From assembly GCA_021521415.1 (NCBI GenBank), contig JAIQDT010000172.1, positions 1,322,501-1,386,500 on the forward strand: a stretch of DNA of 64,000 bases, given 5' to 3'. Within the stretch, counting starts at the first letter, position 1, and the number at the start of each line of letters is the position of its first letter. This DNA comes from Bidens hawaiensis (lineage: Eukaryota > Streptophyta > Magnoliopsida > Asterales > Asteraceae). Positions 11,383 through 22,325 of this stretch are shown piece after piece. The notes under the pieces were generated by a model, which was given only the letters and a program-made list of their open reading frames with translations, was not told the origin of the DNA and searched no databases. The translations under genes were made by a program, and so were the position numbers.

Positions 11383-12537
11383 TAAAGTACATGGAGGATT
11401 TGAATCTTCTCAACCTCCTCTGAATTTGCTAAGTAATGGATCCGAGCACACCTTAAACCTCCGAGCAAGCTTTTATTTGGCCGAGTACGATATTTTGCCT
11501 ACCGGGCAAGGTTTACTTCAAATAGTCTTCTTAAGTGGTTATCCGAGCAGGGTTTGCAAATTAGTGTGTTTCCGAGTAGGGTACACTAGTTTATGTAAAT
11601 CCGGGCAAGGTTCACTTTATCAAGCAAGTCTGTTCTTCAGAACCAAGTATATTACTCTTCCGAGTAAGGTTTGGTTAACCAAGTCCAAGAAGCCAAGTGA
11701 TTGGAAGACCGGGCAAGATATTCATTAATAAGTATGATCCAATTATGCTTGATAATCTAAAGGAATATCTCTAAGTAATATCGATTAAGGTTCAGCTCGA
11801 GCAAGGAACAGTACTCTCGAGTACACTTTGCTAATATTTATTTTATAGCAAAGAGCTGAAATGGATCATTGAAGAACAAGGTTGCTCGTAAGGAGTTGTC
11901 GGGCAAAGTCTGGCAAATTCTAGAAGAATGAAGTCTACTCGGTGAGTATTTTACTTAGTGAAATACTCTTTAAGTAAAGTCTACCCGGAAACTGATCCCG
12001 AGCACACTTCTATGTTACCAAGTTATGAAGGATGGCCGAGCATACTCGGAAAGACAATATTGATGCAAAGCCTACCCGGAAGACTTGTTTTACACTTAGT
12101 TTATTTTGAATATGTAATTTGAATATGTATGACTGTATTTAGGGTTTCTAGAAGGAATGACAGCTGTCTAGGTTGGCAGGCCTATAAATAGAATATTTAG
12201 GGCACGCCGCCAAAGAGAGAGCACAATACGGATAAGACCGACACATTAATTGAGAGAATATTGTGTGACGTCTGTCCTAGGATTCCGAGAAAACCCTAAA
12301 TCGATTATCCTTTTGTTTGATTCATTTATATAAATGGAAATCTTTTGAGTGAATCTTAAGTGTGCTTTCTACCTTTGAATATTCATTGCAACCGTATGCT
12401 TGTTATTGATTCCACCTTTAACAAACTGATATCTTTCTAAATATAGCAACCCGTCATTAACTCTCTTGTCGACACATCAATCTGTGTGAGTTATGACATG
12501 ATTAATTAAGATCCAGGTGAAATCGAAGGGACCGACA
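11325..12537 (+). repeat. CopA 3' LTR (about 1.2 kb)
   Basis: Begins TGTTGGGTC (or TGTTGAGTC at 11358) after a polypurine tract and ends ACCGACA at 12537, the sequence also found at window positions 1-25. U3 (11440-12080) carries about 15 copies of the CCGGGCAAG-like element motif. CCTATAAATAG near 12180-12190 is a good TATA box for the element promoter. The R-U5 part follows it. The two candidate starts make the length 1213 or 1180 bases. Confidence 0.88.
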
Positions 12538-14011
12538 TTGTTCTTCACCGTTATCAGAATAAACTTGTATCTTGTGGGTTTTTAGAACCTCAATATCTTT
12601 CTCCGAACAGTTAATCAACCACATCAGATCAAGCACCGTAATCGCATCATACTTTTTCTTCTCTATATCCAAATTGATTACCGCTTCACCAATTGATTTA
12701 TCATAATACCACTACAAAATGTATTTATAAAAGTGCTGCCCCATTGGGTATAACGGTATCACTTTCAACGAATCTGGCCTTGAAAACCGCAATGTCTTGA
12801 CCAACTCTCTGTCTCGGGATCTATCTTGACACGGGAAACATGAAGCTTCGGCTTTTGCGGAGTACAACTCTAAAACCACCCTTTAACTGTCTGACTATAA
12901 ACTCCCATATCTACGGAATATAACCTTTAGCAGGAGCATACATCAACTTTTTCTAACAAATATCATACACGTCATGCCACGATAACGTCATCAATTCCAA
13001 CAATATTTTAAAATATTGTAATCCAAACTGTCTTCAAACTATAATCTTTCTTTGTCTTTTTATAGTACTTGGCCAGTCTGAGACACCGCTTCTCTGGCTC
13101 AAAATTGTGTACGTTAAACCAGTCATTCTTTGTTTTGCTTGTCACCTTATCATCTAATATTGAGTTATCATCTCGATCTCCTCGTCAAAATCTTCACTAT
13201 ACTCAGCAAATTCCCAATTATCATTAGTAACATATCTCACTTGGTCTTTCTCCAATACTTCTTCCAAAACATACTCTTTAGTAGGAATAAATTCTTGTTT
13301 GTCGTCACACACTCCTTCTACTTCTTGTTCAAAATCAAAACTAAATTCATCTTCAGTGACATTCAATATTCTCGCCAACTCAGCACGTTCCATAATAATT
13401 TCTCCTTCCTTAGCCTCTTACACAACACCTTTAGTCTGAAACAAAGTAGTTAATATAGGATCAACATTGTACACTTCAGTATCCTCAACTTTCTTATCAC
13501 CAACACTTTCATATTGTGGTTAATCTTCATACGTACAAATTTAACGAGCAATATCAACTTGAGTCTTACTACCTTTGGAACTAACCAATACACCAGTTCC
13601 TCCACCAGCATTGTCATCGTCATCATCATCTAAATCGTCATAGTCATCTCCAACAGAGAAATCAGTCTTGCCTTCATCAGCCTCGTCCTCATCATCTTCT
13701 TCTTCAACAATTGGTTCAATAACCAACGTATCAACACCCATTGGTACCAACTCTAGAGGTTCAACAATCAAAGGTTCATCAACCTTTGGTTCATACACAA
13801 CCATATCCAATATAGGTTCTTCCACAACTAGTTCTTGTGTAGTAAATGAAGCAGAAGATGATCCAACATTATGTTCAGCATGTACAAAGGTATCTTTAGA
13901 TAAATCAATCAGTTCCTCAACTACCTTACATTTCCCTTTTAAATCTGCCTTTTTCTGATCATACATCATATGAAATGTACATTCCTCAACACCTATGCCA
14001 CCCCCCCACAC
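12538..14011 (-). pseudogene. Env-like third ORF remnant of another copia element
   Basis: Read on the minus strand, 14011-13541 and 13393-13154 give acidic protein segments with an Asp run (DDLDDDDDD) and ERAELARILNVTEDEF. The latter matches AKLSRLFNVTEEEF at about 59780-59825 in CopE. Further downstream, near 12560-12640, a frame reads DLMWLINCSEKDIEVLKTH, corresponding to DPMHLVNLSQADLQVLNDK in the CopB third ORF. The order and both anchors show that this is the C-terminal two-thirds of the same env-like family. Frameshifts and stops are common. Its 5' side is cut near the GypA LTR and its 3' end by the CopA LTR end. Confidence 0.72.
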
Positions 14012-14140
14012 ACACGTTCAAAGACATTGTTATCAACATATTCCTCAACTCCACATCCCCAACGTTCAAAGTATTTCATGTGTTGGTTCAGAAGATCAAA
14101 TTGAACAGATCTTTTATTGTCACTTTCCTCCAGCTTTTTC

Positions 14141-14323
14141 TGTCACACCCCGACTAGGTAGTTGCCGAAGCGTAATACGAGAATGTAACAGATAATACAG
14201 GTATCAACCACATTGTTTATAAAGAAATTCAACATACTAATTTACATCACATTACATTGATAGGTACTAAGTTTACAAACTAGATGAAAATCACATAACC
14301 AGTTCGCGTGAGTGCTAATTCTT

Positions 14324-14369
<46 letters not shown>

Positions 14370-17160
14370 TAGCGTCTATATACAACGATTCACTTCCCTT
14401 CTAGCACCAAGCACATAAGCAAATTATTCCAACTTAGGTTCACCTGAAAAGCATGTTAAAAAGGGTCAACTACGTCTAGTTGGTGAGTTTCAAGTTTCAC
14501 AAGTACTAACGAAAACCAGTATACGTAATCATAGTATTCATGTTTTGTAAATATGTGATGTAATTATAATAAGCCACGAGTGAATCCTCGACCAGTTGCC
14601 ATTACGTGGCCTCTCCTGCCCACGCACTTCCTATGTCCACATTGGCTTTATTTGACTCAAGTATGTACTATGTCTAACACCACATAGCATGTTACAGAAG
14701 TTCGCATGGTCATGTGCAATTGATAATAAACATGTTCCGGCATACCCCTCCGACCCATCAATTGGGTTTGTCAAACCAATAGTACTATTCACATGCCTTC
14801 GGCTCGTAGTTAATCACTCGTGTGGGAGGCCTTTCAAGTGTTAGCACTTAGATAACTCACATCATCACACGTTTTCAAGTATATAAGTATATGTAAACAT
14901 GCTTTCCACCCCAAAAGTTCGTAAAACAGTTTAGAAAGTGGGGTCGTGAAACTCACCTTATCGTAGTTCAAGCTGGTAATACGTGTCAGTAAGTAAGGTG
15001 CCTCGATTATAGCATGAATCCTATAACCGGTATCGTATTGTTAATACTAGTACAATGTTTAAGTTAAATCGGGCTGTATAACTAGTTTGGGTATAGATGT
15101 TAGGCCCAGGACATGATCATAGTCTTAGATTGTTACGTTGTATACTATGAAATGTTCAAAACCAGATTTGGCTCAGTTTACTGTTTTCCGAGCCTAGCCA
15201 AGTTGATGGTTTATGCGTTTCGGGATTAGGTAAGATCACACAAACATAAGTAAACATATTTATTGATAAAAAGATTAGATTTATAAAAGAATTTTTAAGT
15301 TTCGGTATCTGGATTGATCGCAGGGTTCGTTTCCGTTTTCATACGGGTTTGATTATACAAAACGCGTACAATCCATCCGAATTGTTCGAAATTCTCGTAA
15401 AAAGTTTGTTTTTATCAAATTCATCTAAAACTATGATATTTGATCACTTTTGACATTTTGACATACCAGTCAGTCCGTTAAACACAAAACAACTGGTTTC
15501 GTTAAAACCAATATAATTTAAATCTTCAAATATTCATATCTATTTATGAAATTCTATATAAATTACGATAATTTTAGAAAACATAAAATAAAATCTGTAG
15601 AATTTTATAAAATAAATATTTTCAGAATTTTTATACTTAATTATTTATTTATAAAAATTCATTTTATGTGTTATAATTAACCGATAAATACCCCGTTTAT
15701 ACCATACGATTTCCGAAAAATCCAATAATATTTCTAAGTGGTAACAATACCATAACACAACCGCTGTAAATTTCCCAGAACTTAACTCTTTGACGAAAAT
15801 ACCCTATTGTGCATTTTTAGGCTGCTAAAACTCGAAATAAATGCTATTGCACAAACCATACTTAGCCATCTCCAAATAATCTCAAATATTTCCAATGATC
15901 TTAACATAACATTTTTGGCTTCCAAACAATATTTCATAATTTTTCATGAGGTTTAACTATTTTTCCCAAATAAACGCCAATAAACGATAATAACTTCGCC
16001 AAATATTCTCCTTTTATTTAACAATTACCAAATTTGAATAGGGACTCATTTACATGATACCTATTGACCCTGAAACTTTTCATAACCTAAAAACAAGCAC
16101 AACACAATCGAAGCACAAACAGCCCCTAAACGATTAATACGGTAATACCTTGTCGGTTTTCGGTGGTTTTCGATGGTTTATACAGCTTCCCGGGTATTGT
16201 GTCGCAAAGTAAGTGTATCTACATATCATATAACATTAAACAAAGCATAAATAATCCATAGAAGAGCCTTGTTAATTAGGGTTTCGGTTTTGGTTTCAAA
16301 CCGAACTTTCAAACCGTAAAAACGTCGTATTCATGTTCTAATCCGTGTTTTTGGTAAACAAATCTATATGTTTATGCTTTGTAGACATGTTTAACATCAA
16401 AAAATGATTTTACTTGATTTTTATGGTTTTTGGATGATTAAACATGTTTAAAACTAATTAAGACTTAATTTACCATGGTTAAACTTTATTAAACAAGCTA
16501 AAATCTCTTGTAATTAAATGTTTACCTCCAAATTTTTGGATGCTAGATGAAGTTTTCCTGGTGTTCTTGAGTTGATTAAGATTTAAAATGATAATATATA
16601 TGTTAATTTGTTTATTATATACAAGATGCTAGAAAGGGTGGGGTGTGTCCACATTTGCGGCCACAAGTAAAGGGAGGGGGGGGGGGACTTTGGGCCTCCC
16701 TTTGGCCCATTAGTGCCTCCTTTTGCGTGCCAATGTTCGGACTCGGTCCAATATTTAATTCGGGTTCGGTTTTTCGCGAGAAAAATAAATCTCGTGCGAG
16801 AAATAGAGCGAAAACGTTCGTTTTTTACTTCTTTTTGCAAAATAATAAAAACATATTAAAAGGTTGTAAAAACCCAAAATATTTTCACGGATTGCTTAGA
16901 ACATGTCATATAAGTGTTTTATAAATCGTTTTTGGCTTGACGGATGCTACAATGCTCGTTTTGATGTTAAAGATTGCGTTTAAACTCATAGCGTATCGAT
17001 AAATGAAACCTTCTTCGTTTAAATGGTTTTAAACGTATGGAGGCATAAATATCAATATGTTAGCCTCTATAACATATACATAACTCACATATAACCCCTC
17101 TGTATATATATACAGGTCTTAGTCAGTATTGGTCGGTTATTCGTTTAATCGCTACGAATT
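14141..17160 (-). repeat. GypA LTR (gypsy type), inner end truncated
   Basis: Starts TGTCACACCCCGACTAGG in the window orientation. It shares landmarks with the GypC LTR: TGTAACACCCCG start, GTCAACTACG..TAGTTGGTGAG, ACCAATAGTACTAT, TTAATCACTCGTGT. It lies downstream of minus-strand gypsy pol, so it is that element's 3' LTR. The inner end and the polypurine tract are missing or unrecognisable, so the end near 17160 is approximate. Contents include a (TA)n microsatellite at 14329-14368 and a G run near 16676-16686. No gene is seen here. Confidence 0.75.
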
Positions 17161-17167
17161 AACCGAT

Positions 17168-18140
17168 TTATCGTTTACTCGCTACGTAGTGAATAAAGTA
17201 TATCTCGTTTTGCCAAATTTCGTATGTGTCAACGATTTTCTTTTTAGGGAATAGGTGTGGGTATTTCTTACGAAATTTTTCCTTATGTTCCCAAGTAAAT
17301 TCGGGTCCTTGTTTTGAATTCCACCGAACTTTTACCAACGAAATTTTATTGTGTCGTAACTCTTTAGTTTTCCCATCCACAATTTCTACCGGTTCCTCTA
17401 CGAAGTTGAGCTTTTCATTGATTTGAACATCTTCCAGTGGTACTATTTCCTTTTAGTCAGTCAGACACTTTTTCAGATTCGATACATGAAACACATCGTG
17501 AATGGTGCTCAGTTCTAAGGGTAACTTCAATCAGTAGGCTACGGGACCAATTTTTTTGCAACAATCTCGAGAGGTCCAATGTATCTTGGGGCTAACTTAC
17601 CAGTCTTTCCAAACCTTATAAAACCTTTCCATGGTGATACTTTCAAGAACACTTTGTCGCCTATATCAAAAGACAACGGTTTTCTGCGAATATCAGCATA
17701 ACTCTTTTGTCGGTCACGGGCAGCTTTCAATTTTCGTTTAATCTTGTGGATCTTATCGGGGGTTTCTTGAATTAAATCGGATCTTGTAATCTAAGTGTCA
17801 CCCACTTCTGTCCAACAAAGTGGTGATCTACATTTTCGCTCGTATAATGCTTCATAAGGAGCTGTTTGTATACTACTGTGGTAACTGTTATTGTAAGAAA
17901 ACTCAATGAGAGGGAGGTGTTGATCCCAATTTCCTTTAAAATCCATTACACAAGCACGATGTTGGTCTTCTAAGGTTTGGATTGTTCGCTCGGATAGGCC
18001 TTACCAGGATGGTATTTAATTTCACAATCATAGTCATTTAACAGTTCTACCATCTTCTTTGTCTCATATTCATCTCCTTTTGATCAAATATGTGTTGTAG
18101 GTTCTTGTGATCAGTATAGATGGTACAGTTGGTGCTGTAT
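17168..18140 (-). pseudogene. GypA RNase H end and integrase C-terminal region
   Basis: From the right, the strand reads the RNase H tail up to a YHPGKA-like motif. It then jumps near 17992-18010 to SEQSKP..LEDQ, the region after [11 protein letters not shown] in gypsy integrases. The integrase zinc finger and D,D core are therefore absent. The rest carries [43 protein letters not shown] and VKVRWNSKQGPEFTW, the conserved C-terminal blocks of Tekay-type integrase. It ends KKYPHLFPKKK. Several stops and shifts are present. The GypC copy (33006-34200) is close in sequence. Confidence 0.85.
18136..18140. repeat. CopB target-site duplication, left copy TGTAT
   Basis: TGTAT directly before the 5' LTR is repeated at 28369-28373 directly after the 3' LTR. 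This is the 5-bp length expected for LTR elements and lies within GypA RNase H. Confidence 0.92.
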
Positions 18141-18562
18141 TGTTGGTGCATGATATCAGTAGTTCAGTGTCGAGTGTCTGTAATCGTGTTAGTTAGATTT
18201 GAGTTTTGTATGTAAGCGAAGTTACTAACAAGTTCGCTTATATGGGCGAACTTGTTAGACAAGCGAAGTTAGGGACAACTTCGCCTGAACATGCCAGGCG
18301 AAGTTGTCGTGTCTCTATAAGCTGTTTGATACGGCTTATTCAGTAGAAGTTAATAGATTAAGAGTTTATTCGTGTATTCGAGTCAGAGAGTTTTGTACTA
18401 AGTGATCATAGTATCACGTGTTTACGGTTGGAATACAACGGGTGTTTGGTTATCGTATCGTGTGTTAGCTTGTATTGTTTTCTATACTCGTATCGTCTTA
18501 CGTAGGGATTCCGCACCTACGTAGAACGCGATATCTCGTGTAGATCCGGCTGGGAACCTACA
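18141..18562 (+). repeat. CopB 5' LTR (422 bp)
   Basis: TGTTGGTGCATG to AACCTACA, matched by 27947-28368. U3 holds five half-sites of the GCGAAGTT motif in alternating orientation between 18217 and 18310. Confidence 0.93.
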
Positions 18563-18564
18563 AT

Positions 18565-18576
18565 TGGTATCAGAGC
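18565..18576 (+). promoter_or_regulatory. CopB primer binding site
   Basis: TGGTATCAGAGC, the standard plant copia site complementary to initiator Met tRNA, two bases after the LTR end. Confidence 0.92.
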
Positions 18577-19074
18577 TTTTGCTCGATTGTGTGGTTCGGG
18601 ATTATCACGCGGGTATAGAAATCGTTCCGTTCGACTATTCGCGGGACGAGTTTTTAGAGTTTTTGTGCTATACTCTCCTCCTACAAACTTAAACAACCCA
18701 TAACACCTTCACAAACCTCGAAAAACCCAGAAATCTAATTTGCAGAAAATTCGTGTTCATCAGGCGAAGTTGCCGTCACTGTTCGTAGGGTTTCAGCGAA
18801 GATATAAGGTTAAGCGAAGTTATCCACAACTTCGCCTACCTCTTCAAGTTCGCTTACCTCAAGCGAAATTACCCACAACTTCGCCTACCTCCCAAGTTCG
18901 CTCAACTTAAGCGAAGTTATTCTCAAGTTCGCCAATCCGGCGAATTTAAGAAAGTGAGCGAAGTTACAAATTCACGCGAAGTTAAGTTTTAAGCGAAGTT
19001 ATCCACAACTTCGCCTACAGTGCTGTTTGAAAATAAATTTTTTTATTTTCGGATTTCTTTGAGTTTTGAGAAAA
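18577..19074 (+). repeat. CopB leader with iterated GCGAAGTT/AACTTCGC motif
   Basis: Untranslated leader with no gene. Between 18762 and 19018 it contains about 14 half-sites of the element motif. Many are paired as inverted repeats (AAGCGAAGTTATCC, then ACAACTTCGCC), so the RNA could also fold into short hairpins. Confidence 0.85.
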
Positions 19075-20520
19075 ATGTCTTCGATAAACATTACCGAATT
19101 AGTAAAGATGGAAGTAGAAGCAGGTTCGGCTACAAAGGCACCTAAGATGCTTAAGAAACCTGATTATGTAGCGTGGAAAGATCGTTTTGAACAATATGTC
19201 AAGTATCAAGATGCCAAGATGTGGGTGTGCATACAAGATGGTTACATTCCACCTACTGCTGAGTATGAAGGTCGTGATCAGATCAAGAAATACAAAGAGA
19301 TGGAAGAAGATGAGAAGAAAATGTATGAGGCAGAAAGCAAAGCTCATGCAGCAATTACAATGGCTCTTCCACAAGAGATACTTCACACCTTCCGAAAATA
19401 TAAAACTGCTAGAGAGCTTTGGGAAGCACTTGAGAACCGGTTTGAGGGCAATGTGGGAATTCGTGCATCGAAAATTAAACTTCTAAAAACCCAATTCTCG
19501 GTCTTCAAGTATCTGAAGAATGAATCACTTGATGATATCATCACTAGATATTATCATCTGATGACTGAACTCAGCAACTGTTCAATTGCTTACAAAGAAG
19601 ATGAGATTGTTGAAAAGCTTCTTGATGCTCTCCCACCGAAATGGGAGATGTATACTAAGTTGATGAGAGAAGACAAAGACTTTGCTGACTATGACCTGGA
19701 GACAGCAGTTAACAAGCTAAGAACGTTTGAACTGAACATGGTACAAAAGGAGACACCTACCGATCAGGTTCAAGATCCGGGTATGTATGGTGCAAAGGTT
19801 AACTCTGGATCAAGTTCGAAAACTGAATCAACTGCTTATTACTCTAAGGGAGAGTCAGGCGCTAGCTCAACACATGAAGGACATGTATCTCTCAACATGA
19901 ACGGTGATGTGTGCTTTGTAGCTAGAGGATCAAATGCTTCTCAACCTCAAGCGACCAAGAGTAGTTTTTCCCCAAGTGTGTCAAACAACAACTACTCGAA
20001 GATGCCCATGAGTGTTAAATCTGCTGAACAGCAGTTTGCTCTCTATGCATCTTTTATTGCTTCGTATGAGAACTACATTCAGGGTAAGATTGTTGATCCT
20101 GCAATTTTGGATGAAGACTATGATCAGATCGATGGTGATGATCTGGAGGAGATGGATTTGCAGTGGCAGATGGCTATGATTGTCAGAAGGGTGAAGAGGT
20201 TCATGAAGAAGACTGGCAGGAAGTTTGTCGGAGAGAGGCCAGGGTTTGATAAGTCGAAGGTACGCTGTTACAACTGTCAGCAGAATGGCCACTTTGCAAA
20301 AGAGTGCAAAAATGAACGTGTAGAACGCAGTCAAAATAGATCTACACAGCAAAGTGGTAGTGGTAATGACTATAGAGCCATGATTTCAAGACAGAACGAG
20401 GAGTACAACTGGAATCTGCATGTTGAAGAAGTATTTGAACAGGCCAATTTGGCAAACATCGAAACTGCAGATAGTGAGAAGAAGGGAACTGGCGAAATGA
20501 AGCATACATGGCAGATGTAG
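19075..20520 (+). CDS. gag: CopB Gag (capsid and nucleocapsid)
   Basis: Open for 481 codons from ATG at 19075; an in-frame TTG nine bases upstream could extend the ORF but is not a likely start. The N-terminal half is the copia Gag capsid region (PDYVAWKDRFEQYV, ARELWEALENRFEGN, LDDIITRYYHLMTEL, VEKLLDALPPKWEMY). The acidic block DQIDGDDLEEMDLQWQ is followed by the CX2CX4HX4C knuckle CYNCQQNGHFAKEC at about residues 398-411. It would form the virus-like particle and bind element RNA. It stops at 20518-20520, overlapping the next ORF by 13 bases in another frame. This could be a one-base lesion or a programmed shift; the sequence does not decide. It is the best preserved Gag here. Confidence 0.9.
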   Translation: MSSINITELVKMEVEAGSATKAPKMLKKPDYVAWKDRFEQYVKYQDAKMWVCIQDGYIPPTAEYEGRDQIKKYKEMEEDEKKMYEAESKAHAAITMALPQEILHTFRKYKTARELWEALENRFEGNVGIRASKIKLLKTQFSVFKYLKNESLDDIITRYYHLMTELSNCSIAYKEDEIVEKLLDALPPKWEMYTKLMREDKDFADYDLETAVNKLRTFELNMVQKETPTDQVQDPGMYGAKVNSGSSSKTESTAYYSKGESGASSTHEGHVSLNMNGDVCFVARGSNASQPQATKSSFSPSVSNNNYSKMPMSVKSAEQQFALYASFIASYENYIQGKIVDPAILDEDYDQIDGDDLEEMDLQWQMAMIVRRVKRFMKKTGRKFVGERPGFDKSKVRCYNCQQNGHFAKECKNERVERSQNRSTQQSGSGNDYRAMISRQNEEYNWNLHVEEVFEQANLANIETADSEKKGTGEMKHTWQM

Positions 20521-21686
20521 CAGACCAGCTCTCCGAGGTAAGTACCGAACTCCCTTGTACTAAGTGTGAACACCTGTCTGAACAACTGACAACTATAACT
20601 GATCAGTTTGTTAGTTTGGATGCGCAATTTAAAACTTTAAAAGAAGATCATCATTTCACTAAAGCTAGAGAAAATAGTTACAAAGTAAAAATTAAAGCTA
20701 GTGAGAAAGATATTAAAAGTCTTAAAGCAAAGCTTGCTGAAAAAATTCAAGTGATTGATCTTAGCTATGAGGTTCTAGAAGAGAAAACTAAACTAATAGC
20801 TGAAAGGGATAAACAGATAGCTGATCACCAGGTGAAAGTGGTGAAACTTAACAGGAAACTTGAGCAATTCAGAAATTCCTCCGCTATACTTGAACACCTC
20901 GTTAGTGATCAAGGTTTCCCAAAAAGGGGAGGAATTGGTTATCATGAAGTTCCACCACCTTTCAATCATAATTATACTTATGACCTTAGTAATCAGAAAT
21001 CTGTCGATGTTGACTATGGTCAGACAGTTCCGGTTAAGGTAACGATTAGAGAACCAGAAGTTAGTAAAGGCGAAACAAGTAAGCCTGTTGCAAGTGTTAA
21101 GACTTCTGCTCCGAGTCCTGTCTCATCTAACTCAGACAAGTCCTCTGAGTCGTGTGAGACAAAACAAGAGGAAGTGTTACCGAAAAGTGGAGAGAAAAAT
21201 AAAACACCTGAAAAGAAGTCTCCACTAAACCCGTATGTCCCACCATATGTGAGACAAACGGGAAGTAATACAGCCTCAACATCTAAGACAACTTTTGATA
21301 AGAAAGTTGAACACAGGAGTTGTTTCAGATGTAATCAATTGGGACACCTAGTTGCTGATTGCCCTCTGAAGCAGAGATTCAGAGATGTGAGGCCTTCGAG
21401 AACTGAGAATAGAACTAACGGAAATGTTAAAACTAAAAACCCATCAAAATTCAGAAATTGGTCTAATTCAGGTTTTCAAAAAAATAGATCTCAGTTTTAC
21501 ACTGCTAACAACCAAACCTTAAGTAATAATTCTCTTAATTCACGAAGGTTTGGATGGCCTCATGGTCAATCCACAAGAAGGTATCCTGTTAGGACTCACA
21601 GAAATTATTATGATACTAACTTTGGACAGCCAAGGTACGGAATGTATCGACCCAAGACCAATCGGTCTTGGGTCCCCAGATTTTAG
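20508..21686 (+). CDS. CopB Gag C-terminal extension with coiled coil and second knuckle
   Basis: 392 codons in the frame after the Gag stop. The first 150 residues are Lys/Glu-rich heptads typical of a coiled coil (ASEKDIKSLKAKLAEK, LAERDKQIADHQVK-like). A low-complexity Ser/Thr/Pro part follows. The second zinc knuckle CFRCNQLGHLVADC is near residues 270-285, followed by an Arg/Asn-rich tail ending NRSWVPRF. A TAG at 21684-21686 separates it from the protease in the same frame. CopA has the same order, so this is part of the ancestral Gag-Pol chain and not a separate gene. Confidence 0.8.
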   Translation: MADVADQLSEVSTELPCTKCEHLSEQLTTITDQFVSLDAQFKTLKEDHHFTKARENSYKVKIKASEKDIKSLKAKLAEKIQVIDLSYEVLEEKTKLIAERDKQIADHQVKVVKLNRKLEQFRNSSAILEHLVSDQGFPKRGGIGYHEVPPPFNHNYTYDLSNQKSVDVDYGQTVPVKVTIREPEVSKGETSKPVASVKTSAPSPVSSNSDKSSESCETKQEEVLPKSGEKNKTPEKKSPLNPYVPPYVRQTGSNTASTSKTTFDKKVEHRSCFRCNQLGHLVADCPLKQRFRDVRPSRTENRTNGNVKTKNPSKFRNWSNSGFQKNRSQFYTANNQTLSNNSLNSRRFGWPHGQSTRRYPVRTHRNYYDTNFGQPRYGMYRPKTNRSWVPRF

Positions 21687-22325
21687 TCATCTGCTTTAAT
21701 CGTGCATGAACAGTTGAACAGGGCTGCCAACAATCAATGGGTTGTGGATAGCGGCTGTTCCCGGCACATGACGGGTAACAAGAAATTGTTACACGACTTG
21801 AAACCTGTTCAAGGAAGAAGAGTGAGTTTCGCAGGAGAGAGCGGTGGAAGAATTACAGGAATAGGGACGGTGTCGAATGGAAAGATGACTTTGGAGAAAG
21901 TAAATTTTGTTGAAGAACTGAAGCACAATCTGCTGAGTGTTTCGCAGATTTGTGACAAAGACTACACCGTACATTTTACAAAGAATGAAGCGATTGTGTT
22001 GTATCCTGGTTTTAAGATACCAGAGGATTGGATTGTTATGAAGGCTCCAAGAGTGAAGAATACGTATATCATGGATATGAGATCTACTGAGATGGCCACA
22101 GAAGAATCGTGTCTTCTGTCAAAAGCAACTGAATCGAAGTCCGAGTTGTGGCATAGGAGAATGGGGCACATTCATCTTCGGAAAATGAACTACCTTGTCA
22201 AAAATGGGCTTGTGCTGGGTGTTCCCTTGAAGAATTTCAACTTTGAAGACAAATGTTTATCATGCAAAAAGGGAAAGCAACACAAGAAATCCCATAACAC
22301 CAAGAAGGTCAATATGTTTAGGGTG
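21687..22325 (+). pseudogene. CopB protease and GAG-pre-integrase region
   Basis: Same frame as the preceding ORF after its TAG. WVVDSGCSRHMTG near 21738-21776 is the aspartic protease active site. LLSVSQICDKDYTVHF follows. LWHRRMGHIHLRKMNYLV and CLSCKKGKQHKKS form the His/Cys zinc site before integrase. At about 22320-22330 the sequence jumps to the end of RT and RNase H, so the integrase core is absent. The trailing codons to 22490 are read out of frame through RNase H and are not meaningful. Confidence 0.88.

Larger units (their letters stand above)
1..12537 (+). mobile_element. CopA: Ty1/copia (Sirevirus-like) retrotransposon, 5' LTR mostly outside window
   Basis: The first 25 bases recur at 12513-12537, immediately before the 3' LTR end, so they are the tail of the 5' LTR. 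A methionine-initiator-type primer binding site follows at 28-39. The order is Gag, protease, integrase, reverse transcriptase and RNase H, which is the Ty1/copia order. A long spacer, a third ORF (9725-11105) and polypurine tracts lead into a 3' LTR. The long internal region (about 11.3 kb), the third ORF and repeated AGGGGGAG tracts fit the Sirevirus lineage. Gag-pol is broken by several stops and frameshifts, so the copy is not autonomous. The left target-site duplication lies outside the window and could not be compared with the bases after 12537. Confidence 0.9.

Noticed and set aside
13668..14195. Plus-strand Ser-rich ORFs
   Set aside because: They mirror the acidic, Asp-rich minus-strand env-like remnant, which has homologues elsewhere in the window.
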